A stretch of 64,000 nucleotides of DNA from Hydrogenophaga sp. (GTDB taxonomy: Bacteria; Pseudomonadota; Gammaproteobacteria; Burkholderiales; Burkholderiaceae_C), in assembly GCF_018780075.1 (NCBI RefSeq), contig NZ_JADMKB010000147.1:1-64000 (forward strand), given 5' to 3'. The translations under genes and the position numbers were made by a program. A model generated the notes under the pieces. The model was not told where the DNA came from, did no database searches, and was given only the letters and a program-made list of their open reading frames with translations. This document shows, piece after piece, positions 40,143 through 48,905 of this stretch; position 1 is the stretch's first letter; the number at the start of each line of letters is the position of its first letter.

Positions 40143-42305
40143 GTGAGCATCCGGAAGATCTTGCTGCTTTTGGTGGTCCTGCTGGGCATTGTGGCGTTCT
40201 TCGCCTTCGGCCTGAATCGCTACTTCAGCCTGGCGTTCCTGAAAGAGAGCCAGGCCTCCTTCGCCACCTTGCGCGAGACGCAGCCGCTGCAGCTGGCGCT
40301 GGGCTTCTTCCTGGTCTACGTCGCGGTCACCGCGCTCTCGCTGCCCGGCGCCACCATCGTCACGCTGGCCGGCGGCGCCATCTTCGGCCTGGGCTGGGGA
40401 TTGTTGATCGTGTCGTTCGCCTCCAGCATCGGCGCGACGATGGCCTTTCTGACCGCACGTTTCCTGCTGCGCGAACCGGTGCAAAGCCGCTTCGGCCAGC
40501 GCCTGGCCGACATGGACAAGGGCATCGAGAAAGACGGCGCGTTCTACCTGTTCACGCTGCGCCTGATCCCGGTGGTGCCCTTCTTCGTGATCAACCTGCT
40601 GATGGGCCTGACGAAGATGAAGGCCTGGACCTTTTACTGGGTGAGCCAGCTCGGCATGCTGGCGGGCACCGCGGTCTACGTGAACGCGGGCACGCAGCTC
40701 GGCCAGCTCGACTCGCTCCAGGGCATCCTGAGCCCCGGCCTGCTGGGCAGCTTCGTGCTGCTGGGCCTGTTCCCGCTGATCGCGCGCAAGATCGTCGAGG
40801 CGGTGCAGAAGCGCAAGGTGTATGCGAAGTGGGCCAGCGTTCGCCCGGCCAAGTTCGACCGCAACCTGATCGTGATCGGCGCGGGCGCGGGCGGCCTGGT
40901 CTCGGCCTACATCGCCGCCGCGGTGAAGGCCAGGGTGACGCTGATCGAAGCCCACAAGATGGGCGGCGACTGCCTGAACTACGGCTGCGTGCCGAGCAAG
41001 GCGCTGATCAAGAGCGCCAGGCTGGCGCACCAGATGCGCCACGGCACGAACTACGGCCTGAACGACGCCACGCCCACATTCAGCTTCAAGGCGGTGATGC
41101 AGCGCATCCACGATGTGATCAAAGCCATCGAGCCGCACGACAGCGTGGAGCGCTACACCGGGCTGGGCGTGGAGGTGCTGCAGGGCCACGCGAAGCTGGT
41201 GAACCCCTGGACGGTGGAGGTGGCGCTGAACGGCGGCGGCACGCAGACGCTCACCGCGCGCAGCATCGTGATCGCGACCGGCGCGCGGCCTTTCGTGCCG
41301 CCGCTGCCCGGCCTGGACGCGGTGGGCTGCGTCACCAGCGACACGCTGTGGGACGCTTTTGCAAAGCTCGACGAGGTGCCGAAGCGGCTCGTGGTGCTCG
41401 GCGGTGGCCCCATCGGCTGCGAGCTGGCGCAGAGCTTTGCGCGGCTGGGTTCGCAGGTGACGCAGGTGGAGATGGCGCCGCGCCTCATGATCCGCGAGGA
41501 CGAAGAAGTCTCCGCGCTCGCCCGGGCCTCGCTGGAAGCCGATGGCGTGGCCGTGCTGACCGGCCACAAGGCGCTGCGCTGCGAGGTGGTGGACGGCGAG
41601 AAGACCCTGGTGGTGGAACACGCGGGCGCAGAAAAGCGCATGGCGTTCGACCAGCTGCTCTGCGCCGTCGGGCGCGTGGCGCGCCTGACCGGCTACGGGC
41701 TGGAAGACCTGGGCATCCCGACCAACAAGACCGTCGAGACCAATCAGTACCTGCAGACCCTCTACCCCAACATCTACGCTGCGGGCGACGTGGCCGGGCC
41801 CTACCAGTTCACCCACGTGGCCGCGCACCAGGCCTGGTACGCGGCGGTGAACGCGCTGTTCGGTGACTTCAAGAAATTCAAGGCCGATTACAGCGTGATC
41901 CCCTGGGCGACCTTCATCGACCCCGAGGTGGCGCGCGTGGGCCTGAACGAGCAGGAAGCGAAGGAAAAGAACATCGCCTACGAGGTGACGAAGTACGGCA
42001 TTGACGACCTCGACCGGGCCATCGCCGACAGCGAAGCCCGTGGCTTCGTGAAGGTGCTCACGGTGCCGGGCAAGGACACGATCCTGGGCGTGACCCTCGT
42101 CGGCACGCACGCGGGCGACCTGCTGGCCGAGTACGTGATGGCCATGAAACACGGCCTGGGCCTGAACAAGATCCTGGGCACCATCCACACCTACCCCACG
42201 CTGGCCGAGGCCAACAAGTACGCGGCCGGCGAATGGAAACGCGCGCACCAGCCCGAGCGGCTGCTGGCCTGGTTGAAGAAGTTCCACGACTGGAAACGCG
42301 GCTGA
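40143..42305 (+). CDS. DedA/TVP38 membrane domain fused to flavoprotein disulfide reductase
   Basis: A 720-residue fusion. Residues 1-230 form a TVP38/TMEM64 (DedA superfamily) membrane domain with signature ALSLPGATIVTLAGGAIFG. From about 240 a pyridine nucleotide-disulfide oxidoreductase follows: FAD site VIGAGAGGLVSAYIAA, redox disulfide GGDCLNYGCVPSKAL, NAD site VVLGGGPIGCELAQSF, second FAD site YAAGDVAGPYQFTH and the C-terminal dimerisation domain with HTYPTLAE. Often called mercuric reductase, but the C-terminal Cys pair and HMA domain are absent. GTG start chosen for its AAGGA spacing; ATG at 40137 is possible. Confidence 0.9.
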   Translation: MSIRKILLLLVVLLGIVAFFAFGLNRYFSLAFLKESQASFATLRETQPLQLALGFFLVYVAVTALSLPGATIVTLAGGAIFGLGWGLLIVSFASSIGATMAFLTARFLLREPVQSRFGQRLADMDKGIEKDGAFYLFTLRLIPVVPFFVINLLMGLTKMKAWTFYWVSQLGMLAGTAVYVNAGTQLGQLDSLQGILSPGLLGSFVLLGLFPLIARKIVEAVQKRKVYAKWASVRPAKFDRNLIVIGAGAGGLVSAYIAAAVKARVTLIEAHKMGGDCLNYGCVPSKALIKSARLAHQMRHGTNYGLNDATPTFSFKAVMQRIHDVIKAIEPHDSVERYTGLGVEVLQGHAKLVNPWTVEVALNGGGTQTLTARSIVIATGARPFVPPLPGLDAVGCVTSDTLWDAFAKLDEVPKRLVVLGGGPIGCELAQSFARLGSQVTQVEMAPRLMIREDEEVSALARASLEADGVAVLTGHKALRCEVVDGEKTLVVEHAGAEKRMAFDQLLCAVGRVARLTGYGLEDLGIPTNKTVETNQYLQTLYPNIYAAGDVAGPYQFTHVAAHQAWYAAVNALFGDFKKFKADYSVIPWATFIDPEVARVGLNEQEAKEKNIAYEVTKYGIDDLDRAIADSEARGFVKVLTVPGKDTILGVTLVGTHAGDLLAEYVMAMKHGLGLNKILGTIHTYPTLAEANKYAAGEWKRAHQPERLLAWLKKFHDWKRG

Positions 42306-42343
42306 GGATGGAACCTCGACCTCGCGCACCGGGTCCACACACC

Positions 42344-43168
42344 ATGACCACCCGCCGCCAACTCTTCACCCTGTTCGCGGCCGTCGCTGTCGCGCCGCTG
42401 GCGGCCCGCGCACAGAACCAGGCCCCAGGCGCCTTCGACCACACCTACGCCGCCTGGGACGCCCTGCTGAAAAAACACGTGCGCTGGCTGCCCGACGGCA
42501 AACAGTCGCGCGCCAATTACAAAGGCTTGGCCGCCGACCGTGCCGCGCTGAAGGCCGTGCTCGACAGCCTGAGCGCCGTGCCCAGGGCCACGTTCGACGG
42601 CTGGAGCCGGCCGCAGCAGATGGCCTTCCTGATCAACGCCTACAACGCCTTCACCGTCGAGCTGATCCTGACGAAGTACCCGGACCTCCAATCCATCAAG
42701 GACCTGGGCAACCTGATCCAGTCGGCCTGGAAGAAGAAATTTTTCACGCTGCTCGGCGAAGCGCGCCACCTCGACTGGATCGAACACGAGCAGCTGCGCC
42801 CGCGCTACAACGAGCCGCGCGTGCACGCGGCGGTCAACTGCGCCAGCATCGGCTGCCCGGCGCTGCGCGACGAGGCCTTCACCGCCGCGAAGCTGGAGGC
42901 CCAGCTCGACGACGGCATGCGCCGCTTCATGGGCGACCGCACGCGCAACAGCGTCAAGGGCAACCAGGTCGAGGTCAGCAGCATCTTCAAGTGGTTCAGG
43001 GAAGACTTCGAGAAGGGCCACGGCGGCTTCAACCAGGTGCAAGACGTGTTCGCGACCTACGCCGAGCAGCTGAGCGACCAGCCCGCCGAGCGGGCCGCCC
43101 TGAAAGCGAAGTCGCTGGGCGTGAGCCACCTCGACTACGACTGGTCGCTGAACGACACAGGTCGCTGA
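42344..43168 (+). CDS. DUF547 domain exported protein
   Basis: A 274-residue protein with a Tat-like or Sec signal (TTRRQLFTLFAAVAVAPLAARA) and a DUF547 domain: RPQQMAFLINAYNAFTVELI, NEPRVHAAVNCASIGCPAL and SSIFKWFREDFEKGHGG. The conserved Cys and Asn in NCASIGCPAL suggest an enzyme, but none has been characterised to my knowledge. It commonly accompanies the DedA-flavoprotein fusion; here it begins 38 bases after it and is followed three bases later by a DUF3047 gene. Confidence 0.87.
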   Translation: MTTRRQLFTLFAAVAVAPLAARAQNQAPGAFDHTYAAWDALLKKHVRWLPDGKQSRANYKGLAADRAALKAVLDSLSAVPRATFDGWSRPQQMAFLINAYNAFTVELILTKYPDLQSIKDLGNLIQSAWKKKFFTLLGEARHLDWIEHEQLRPRYNEPRVHAAVNCASIGCPALRDEAFTAAKLEAQLDDGMRRFMGDRTRNSVKGNQVEVSSIFKWFREDFEKGHGGFNQVQDVFATYAEQLSDQPAERAALKAKSLGVSHLDYDWSLNDTGR

Positions 43169-43171
43169 ACC

Positions 43172-43927
43172 ATGCGCCGCCTGCTGGCACTGAGCGCGCT
43201 GATCCCGCTGGCCGTGGGCGCGCAGACGCTGCCGCCGCTGCTGCAGGCCGACGGCGCGCTCAACCCGGCCTGGCGTTTCGTCGGTTTCCCGAAGAGACAG
43301 GCCGACCTGCCAGCCACGCGGTTCAGCGCCGGGCGGGTGGACGGCCAGCCCGCCCTCCAGGTGGTCACCGCGTCGTCCTACGGCAGCCTGGTGCACGACC
43401 TGAAAGGCGCACCACCCGCCCGCCTGCGGTGGCGCTGGCGGCTGGACCAGCCGCTCACGGGCGGCCAGACACCGCCCGACCTGACCACCAAGGCCGGCGA
43501 CGACGCCGCGCTCAAGGTGTGCGTGATGTTCGACCACCCGCTGGAGCGCGTGCCTTTCGTCGAGCGCACCGTGCTGCGGATGGCGCGCAGCGTCAGCGGC
43601 GAGCCCCTGCCCGCGGCCACGCTCTGCTACGTCTGGGACAGCGGCCACGCCGCCGGCCGGCAGGGCGACAACCCCTACTCGCGCCGTGTGCGCTACCTCA
43701 GCCTGCGCGGCAGCGAAACGCCGGCGAGCCAATGGGTCGCTGAAGACCGCGACGTGGCGCGAGACTTCATCACCCTGTTTGCCGACGAACTGCCGCAGGG
43801 CGCGCAGACCCCGCTCACGGGTGTTCCGAAGGTCGGCACCGTGCTGATCGGCGCCGACAGCGACAACACCGCCAGCCGCAGCAGCGGCTGGGTCGCCGAC
43901 CTGGGTTGGGGCCCCGCCGGCCCCTGA
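43172..43927 (+). CDS. DUF3047 exported protein
   Basis: A 251-residue protein with an N-terminal signal peptide (RLLALSALIPLAVGAQT) and a DUF3047 beta-rich domain (SSYGSLVHDLKGAP, LRWRWRLDQPL, KVCVMFDHP, LCYVWDSG, LFADELPQ, VLIGADSDNTAS). No function is known. It directly follows DUF547 and precedes the FAD oxidoreductase by 26 bases, so the four genes from 40143 to 45111 probably form one transcription unit. Confidence 0.85.
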   Translation: MRRLLALSALIPLAVGAQTLPPLLQADGALNPAWRFVGFPKRQADLPATRFSAGRVDGQPALQVVTASSYGSLVHDLKGAPPARLRWRWRLDQPLTGGQTPPDLTTKAGDDAALKVCVMFDHPLERVPFVERTVLRMARSVSGEPLPAATLCYVWDSGHAAGRQGDNPYSRRVRYLSLRGSETPASQWVAEDRDVARDFITLFADELPQGAQTPLTGVPKVGTVLIGADSDNTASRSSGWVADLGWGPAGP

Positions 43928-43953
43928 AGTCACAACCCGTAACATCGGTGCCC

Positions 43954-45111
43954 ATGCACCACGGAATCAAGAAGCTCCTCCTGCTCGGCACCGGCCATGC
44001 CCATCTGCAGGTGCTGACCCGCCTGGCGCAGAACCGCCCCGCCGACCTCGACGTCACCGTCCTCACCCCCTACCCCCACCACACCCTCAGCGGCATGGTG
44101 CCGGGCCTGGTCGCGGGCCGCTACAGCGCCGAGGACTGCCAGATTCCCCTGGAGCCGCTGGTGAAGGCCGCCGGGGCCCGGTGGGTGCAAGGTCGCTGCA
44201 CCGCGCTCGACGCGGCCCGGCAGACCGTGGTGGTCAGCCCCACCAGCAAGGGCCAGGCGGTGCCGTCCGAGCTGCCCTACCACCTGCTGTCGGTCGACAC
44301 CGGCGCCGTCTTCGACCGCACCCGGCTGGAGGCCGACATGCCGGGCGCCTCGACACACGCGCTGATGGTGCACCCCGTCGAGGTCTTCGCGACGCTCTGG
44401 CCCCAGGTGATGGAGCGGGCGGTGAACCGGCCGCTCTCCATCGCGGTGGTCGGCGCCGGGGCGGCCGGTCTCGAACTGCTGTTCGCGGCCGAACAGTGCC
44501 TGCGCCTGCACGGCGCCGCGGGGGCGCGTTTCACGCTCATCACCGGCGGCACCGAGCCTGCGGCAGATCACCCCCGGGGGGTTCAGCGGCGCGTGCTGCG
44601 CCGCCTGAAAGCGCTGGGCATCACCGTGCTGCGCGACACCTGCGTGGGCATGGACCATGGCGTGGTGCGGCTGGGCGGCGGTTCCGAGCTGGCCTGCGAC
44701 CTGCCCCTGCTCGCCATCGGCACCCACGCCCCTGCTTGGCTGCCAGGCAGCGGGCTGGCCCTGTGCGAGGCCGGGCACGTGCTCGTCAACGACCGCCAGC
44801 AGAGCACCAGCCACCCCAACGTGTTCGCGGCCGGCGACGTGGCCACCCGGGCCGACGCGCCGCACCCCAGGAGCGGCGTCCACGCGCTGCGCGCCGGCCC
44901 GACCCTCGCGGCCAACCTGCTGGCCGCCCACGAAGGCAGCGCGCTCAAGCCCCACCACCCACCCAAGAACACGCTCAGCCTCCTGTCCTGCGGCGCGGGC
45001 CACGCCATCGCCAGCTGGGGCCCGCTGCACGCCGAAGGCGCCTGGGCCTGGGCGTGGAAAGACCGGATGGATCGGACGTTCGTGGCGAAGTACACGGTGA
45101 CGGTAGGGTGA
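43954..45111 (+). CDS. FAD-dependent oxidoreductase of the SelD N-terminal-domain type
   Basis: A 385-residue NDH-2-like flavoprotein beginning LLLLGTGHAHLQVLTRL, with PYPHHTLSGMVPGLVAGRY, the second dinucleotide site AVVGAGAAGLELLFAAEQ and the FAD-binding C-terminal segment FAAGDVATRADAPHPRSGVHALRAGP. In many organisms this domain is fused to the N-terminus of selenophosphate synthetase; here it stands alone, with selD about 10 kb away on the other strand. A quinone- or selenium-related reductase is possible but unproven. Confidence 0.85.
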   Translation: MHHGIKKLLLLGTGHAHLQVLTRLAQNRPADLDVTVLTPYPHHTLSGMVPGLVAGRYSAEDCQIPLEPLVKAAGARWVQGRCTALDAARQTVVVSPTSKGQAVPSELPYHLLSVDTGAVFDRTRLEADMPGASTHALMVHPVEVFATLWPQVMERAVNRPLSIAVVGAGAAGLELLFAAEQCLRLHGAAGARFTLITGGTEPAADHPRGVQRRVLRRLKALGITVLRDTCVGMDHGVVRLGGGSELACDLPLLAIGTHAPAWLPGSGLALCEAGHVLVNDRQQSTSHPNVFAAGDVATRADAPHPRSGVHALRAGPTLAANLLAAHEGSALKPHHPPKNTLSLLSCGAGHAIASWGPLHAEGAWAWAWKDRMDRTFVAKYTVTVG

Positions 45112-45162
45112 ACCGCTACGGGCATCCGACGTGTTGTCGTTTAATTTAAGGAGAGGGGTTAC

Positions 45163-45810
45163 ATGAGTCCGCACGACCGCAAAGCAATGTCAGAGGCGAA
45201 GCTCCGAGCGATAGCAGTCCCCGTCAACGACCACCTTCCGATGATCGAAGCAGATCACGAAGTGGACCTGCGTTCACCAGAAGAAGTCTTGCGCCGCCTG
45301 TTGGCACTGTGGGCGGTGGTAGACAAAGCATTTCTAGGCTCGAAATCTAAAACCAGTAACTACTTCGCAACGCACAATTTGCAGCCATGGCTATCAAACG
45401 TCGAGCGCGACTTCCTGTTGAATGACCACCCCAGCAGACGCGACGGCATACATTTTTCTTGGCAGCTGGAAACGTTTTACTTTCTCGCCTGGTGCGCGGG
45501 CTTGCTCGCTTGCAATGAAATCCCGAATGAAGAATCCAGTGTCAAGCCGATCCTCCATCTGTTTCCTGTGGGAGCCGAAAAACCCGACCGCCTTCGCGCC
45601 GCGATCCACCTACGCGACAAGAGTGAGGTTCTTGACAGGGCTGACATCCTGTACCGACTGCATTGGGCAGTACGCAATGCCCAAGTAACAGGCTCGGACG
45701 CGCCAAAGGGAATTGATGGTGGAGTGGTTCAAGAATGGCATCGCGCGGTGAATTGGATGATTCGATACGACGGCGAAGACAACTGGGACAACGTTGGAAC
45801 AGACACCTAG
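45163..45810 (+). CDS. DUF4272 protein, atypical base composition
   Basis: A 215-residue cytoplasmic protein of the DUF4272 family (DLRSPEEVLRRLLALWAVVD, WLSNVERDFLL, FSWQLETFYFLAWCAGLL and DILYRLHWAVRNAQ). Function unknown. The gene is visibly richer in A/T and in AT-ending codons than its neighbours, which suggests recent acquisition. AAGGAGAGGGGTTACATG gives a strong ribosome site. DUF4272 genes are often found as single movable genes near variable loci. Confidence 0.82.
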   Translation: MSPHDRKAMSEAKLRAIAVPVNDHLPMIEADHEVDLRSPEEVLRRLLALWAVVDKAFLGSKSKTSNYFATHNLQPWLSNVERDFLLNDHPSRRDGIHFSWQLETFYFLAWCAGLLACNEIPNEESSVKPILHLFPVGAEKPDRLRAAIHLRDKSEVLDRADILYRLHWAVRNAQVTGSDAPKGIDGGVVQEWHRAVNWMIRYDGEDNWDNVGTDT

Positions 45811-45883
45811 GTCGAGCTGCGGAAAGCAAGGTCTTGCCACACATGTTCAACGCCGACAACCCATTCGAAAACGCCCCAAAACC

Positions 45884-46276
45884 ATGAAACTCGGCTACAC
45901 CATCACCTACGTCCCCGACGTCGCCGCCTCCCTGGCCTTCTTCGAACAGGCCTTTGGGTTGCAACGCAAGTTCCTGCACGAGAGCGGCACCTACGGCGAG
46001 CTCGACACGGGCGAGACCACGCTGTCGTTCGCCGCGCACGAGCTGGGCGACATGAACTTCGAAGGCGGGCATGTGCACGCCGACAGCTCCCCGCAGCCGC
46101 TGGGTTTCGAGATCGCGCTGGTCACGGACGATGTGGCCGCGGCGCACGCCAGGGCCTTGGCGGCCGGCGCGCGCGAGATGGCGGCGCCATCTCAGAAGCC
46201 CTGGGGGCAGGTCGTGTCCTACCTGCGTTGCCCGGACGGCATCCTCGTGGAGCTGTGCACGCCGATCGGCGGCTGA
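45884..46276 (+). CDS. VOC-family (glyoxalase-like) protein
   Basis: A 130-residue vicinal oxygen chelate protein with two beta-alpha-beta-beta-beta units (KLGYTITYVPDVAASLAFFE and LGFEIALVTDDVAAAHARAL), ending in CPDGILVELCTPIG with the typical metal-ligand Glu. Members include glyoxalases, dioxygenases and resistance proteins; the substrate cannot be told. Start at MKLGYTITYV follows relatives. Confidence 0.88.
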   Translation: MKLGYTITYVPDVAASLAFFEQAFGLQRKFLHESGTYGELDTGETTLSFAAHELGDMNFEGGHVHADSSPQPLGFEIALVTDDVAAAHARALAAGAREMAAPSQKPWGQVVSYLRCPDGILVELCTPIGG

Positions 46277-46301
46277 GCCGACCGGCCCCTGCGCCGTGGC
46301 C

Positions 46302-46682
46302 TCAGGGTTTGGCCAGGTGCCAGACCCCGCCGCGGAACCCGTCGCCCGAGCGATCCCCGGGCTTCTGGTCGTTGGCCCACAGGTACAACGGCCGGCCTTT
46401 GTAGGCCCACTGCTGTTTGCCGTCATCGCGAACGATCAGCGAGTAGTCTCCCATCGCCTGGGCACCGTCCTTGACCAGCATGGGCGGCCAGCTCAAGGTG
46501 CACACCCCCGTGCACGCGCTTTTGCCCGGAATGGTGAGGTCGTTGTCCCACCAGTAGAGGCTCATGCCTTTTTCGTCGGTGATGACGCCGTCGGTGGTCT
46601 TGGGCTGGGCCCCGGCGACCGACATCCAGGCCACGAGGGCCAAGGCGGCAAGGGCTTTCAGAGATGTACGGGAAGTGCGCAT
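46302..46682 (-). CDS. COG4315-type small exported protein
   Basis: A 126-residue exported protein with a signal peptide (LKALAALALVAWMSVAGAQ) and the repeated motif of COG4315/secreted-repeat proteins (GVITDEKGMSLYWWDND, CTGVCTLSWPPML, WAYKGRPLYLWANDQKPGD). These bind or surround redox groups in some systems, but the role is unknown. Convergent with the VOC gene. Confidence 0.87.
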   Translation of the reverse strand: MRTSRTSLKALAALALVAWMSVAGAQPKTTDGVITDEKGMSLYWWDNDLTIPGKSACTGVCTLSWPPMLVKDGAQAMGDYSLIVRDDGKQQWAYKGRPLYLWANDQKPGDRSGDGFRGGVWHLAKP

Positions 46683-47133
46683 GGTGATGTCTCCTGGGTC
46701 GGCATGACCCACTCTACTGTAGGAGCGGCAGGCACCGCGTCATTGATCCTCGTCAACCCAGGGCGCCGTTCAGGCCCCTGGCGCCGCAGGGCGCTTGGCA
46801 GGCGACCCTTGCACAGGGTCCAGTCACGCCCACCTGCCACCCAGGATGCGGCCGCCAAACGCCACCATGACACCCGGCCATCCCTCGACCTGCGTCTCTG
46901 ACCTACCGGCCCCCCCACGCCCCGGCGTTGGCCGCGGGCACTGCTCGGCCTGGTGTTCTTTGCCATGTGCGCGCTGACCACCAGCGCGGTGCACTTCTGC
47001 ATGCTTGTGCTGGGCGACATGCAGGTTCGTCTGATCGGTGTCGTCGGGCATGCGCTGTGCTTCCCGGCCGCTGCCAAGGTGGCACCGTTTCTGCATGCGC
47101 GCCCGGCATCCCGCCAACCACCCAGAGCCCACC
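46683..47133. other. Intergenic region without a supported gene
   Basis: About 450 bases. One plus-strand frame reads a hydrophobic stretch (ALLGLVFFAMCALTTSAVHF near 46940-47000), but it has no proper start and runs into the next gene out of frame, so I regard it as non-coding or a decayed remnant. The promoter for the leftward exported-protein gene must lie at the left edge. Confidence 0.4.
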
Positions 47134-47451
47134 ATGCAAACCGTCACCATGCCCTTGCAGCTCGCGCCGACCAGCCTGACCCAGCCCATCCTGCCAAACT
47201 GGCAGTTCCACCTGTTCAATGTGAACCTGGGCAGCTCGTCCAACCCGGCCGTGGAGCAGGCCGCGCTGGAAAAGGTGGGCAGCTACGGCCGGCAGATCGG
47301 GCACCTGGCCGAGGCGCTGGAGCTGATCGTGAAGAAGGCGAAGCTGCTGGACAGCCCGGACCTGACGCAGGACGAGAAAGACGTGCTGCAGGTGTTCCTG
47401 GGTGACGCGTCGGCGATCCGCCAGATCAAGGCGGCGTTGCCGGGCGCTTGA
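47134..47451 (+). CDS. Small hypothetical protein
   Basis: A 105-residue protein I cannot assign. It begins MQTVTMPLQLAPTSL, has a helical central part (SYGRQIGHLAEALELIVKKA) and ends QIKAALPGA. No signal, membrane segment or cysteine. Coding is supported by codon periodicity typical of GC-rich genes and by the clean frame between neighbours. Convergent with the rhodanese gene, 13 bases apart. Confidence 0.6.
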   Translation: MQTVTMPLQLAPTSLTQPILPNWQFHLFNVNLGSSSNPAVEQAALEKVGSYGRQIGHLAEALELIVKKAKLLDSPDLTQDEKDVLQVFLGDASAIRQIKAALPGA

Positions 47452-47464
47452 CCCGCCACCAGGC

Positions 47465-47929
47465 TCAGTGCTTCACCGTCGCCGTGGCTTTCGCCGCCGC
47501 GTCGAACCCGCCCTTGGCCTTCCACTCCTCCATGCCACCCTGCAGGATGCGCAGCTTGTCCCAGCCCGCCACACGCAGGGCGAACCCGGCCTGGGCCGAG
47601 AGCGAGCCGGTGTTGCAGTAGATCAGCACGGGTTTGTCTTTGGGGATGGTGTTGCGCTTGGCCAGCACCTGGCGCCAGTCCATGTTGATGGCGCCGGGGA
47701 TGTGGCCCTTGGCGAACTGGGCGGCGTCGCGTGCGTCGATCACCACCATCTTTTTCCACTCGTCGGCCGGGATCTGCTCGGCAAAGATCACGCCGCCGCC
47801 GTAGTCGACGAACTCCAGGTACGCCTCCATGAAGTCCACCGCGTCGGCCTGTTGGTCGGCGTGGGCGGCAGGGGCCAGCAGCAGGGTGGCGGCGGCGAGC
47901 GCGGCGAGCGCCAGCGGTTTCAGTGTCAT
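47465..47929 (-). CDS. Periplasmic rhodanese-like sulfurtransferase
   Basis: A 154-residue single-domain rhodanese with a signal peptide (LALAALAAATLLLAPAAHAD). The active-site loop is VLIYCNTGSLSAQAG with the persulfide-forming Cys, and the CH2A-like MVVIDARDAAQFAKGHIPGA is intact. It would move sulfane sulfur in the periplasm. A good AGGAGA ribosome site precedes the ATG. It lies at the end of a sulfur-related minus-strand cluster. Confidence 0.9.
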   Translation of the reverse strand: MTLKPLALAALAAATLLLAPAAHADQQADAVDFMEAYLEFVDYGGGVIFAEQIPADEWKKMVVIDARDAAQFAKGHIPGAINMDWRQVLAKRNTIPKDKPVLIYCNTGSLSAQAGFALRVAGWDKLRILQGGMEEWKAKGGFDAAAKATATVKH

Positions 47930-48032
47930 GGGGTCTCCTGGTTGAAATGGTAGTGAATCAGCATTTACTGATATTGTGCCGGAGGGGAGGCGGCTCTGGA
48001 CAGGTTGTTTCACCTGCCCCGCCGGAGGGTCG

Positions 48033-48905
48033 TCAGTCTTTCACCTCGGCGCCCGGCTCGGTGGGGGGGCGGCGGTTGATCGCGTAGCCGGTGATCGCGC
48101 CTTTGAAGGGCAGCAGCAACATGCCCGGCAGGCGCGCCACCTCGTGCGGGTCGGTGTGCTCGTGGATGCCGATGGTCATGCCCAGCTGGCCGGCGCGCGG
48201 CTGGGCGCGGTAGGTGCCGAACAGGTGGTCCCACCAGGGGAGGTTGAAACCGAAGTTGGAATTGCTCTCGTCGTCTTCCACCGAGTGGTGCACCCGGTGC
48301 ATGTCGGGCGTGACGAGGAACCAGCGCAGCACCCGGTCCACGCCGTCGGGCAGCCGGATGTTGCCGTGGTTGAACATGGCACAGGCGCTGAGCAGCACCT
48401 CGAACACCACCACCGCCAGCACCGGCGCCCCCAGCAGCGCGATGGTGGCGAACTTGATGCCCATGGACAGCACGATCTCCAGCGGATGAAAGCGCGTGCC
48501 GGTGGTCAGGTCGTAGTCGAGATCGGCGTGGTGCACCCGGTGCAGCCGCCACAGCGCGGGCACGGCATGCACCATCACGTGCTGCAGCCAGATGACGAAA
48601 TCCATCGCCACGACGGCCAGCGGTACGGCGAGCCAGAACGGCACATCGAAGTTGTTCAGCAGCCCCCAGCCCCGTTCAACACCCAGCGCCGCCATGCCCA
48701 CGGCCGCCGTGGGGAAGGCCACCCGCACGATCACCGTGTTGAGCAGCACGATGCCGAGGTTGGCGGTCCAGCGTTGCCGGCGCGACAACGTCAGGACCCG
48801 CCGTGGCGCGGCCAGCTCCCACAGGGCGACGAGCGCGAACACCCCGGCGAAGAACCCCACACGGATCTGCGGTTCATGGGCCAACACGAACTGTTCAAAG
48901 CTCAC
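48033..48905 (-). CDS. Fatty acid hydroxylase/sterol desaturase family protein
   Basis: A 290-residue integral membrane diiron enzyme with hydrophobic segments in the N-terminal half and the histidine clusters HVMVH, HRVHH, FNHGN and HRVHHS that hold the iron pair. The likely start is GTG, overlapping the stop of the upstream MFS gene, with GGAGG five bases before it. Substrate (a lipid or hydrophobic alcohol) is unknown. Confidence 0.87.
   Translation of the reverse strand: MSFEQFVLAHEPQIRVGFFAGVFALVALWELAAPRRVLTLSRRQRWTANLGIVLLNTVIVRVAFPTAAVGMAALGVERGWGLLNNFDVPFWLAVPLAVVAMDFVIWLQHVMVHAVPALWRLHRVHHADLDYDLTTGTRFHPLEIVLSMGIKFATIALLGAPVLAVVVFEVLLSACAMFNHGNIRLPDGVDRVLRWFLVTPDMHRVHHSVEDDESNSNFGFNLPWWDHLFGTYRAQPRAGQLGMTIGIHEHTDPHEVARLPGMLLLPFKGAITGYAINRRPPTEPGAEVKD

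Noticed and set aside
40143-42305. Mercuric reductase (merA) identity
   Set aside because: The redox CxxxxC is present, but the C-terminal Cys pair and N-terminal heavy-metal domain needed for Hg(II) reduction are absent, and no other mer genes are nearby.
36552-42338. A single minus-strand frame open for 1928 codons
   Set aside because: Only the part from 39248 down encodes a recognisable protein (the P-type ATPase). The rest is antisense to the DedA-flavoprotein gene and reads as low-complexity His/Arg/Gly-rich sequence typical of GC-rich shadow frames.
46906-47405. Hydrophobic plus-strand frame around 46940-47050
   Set aside because: No credible start codon or ribosome site, no recognisable family, and it continues out of frame through the next gene.
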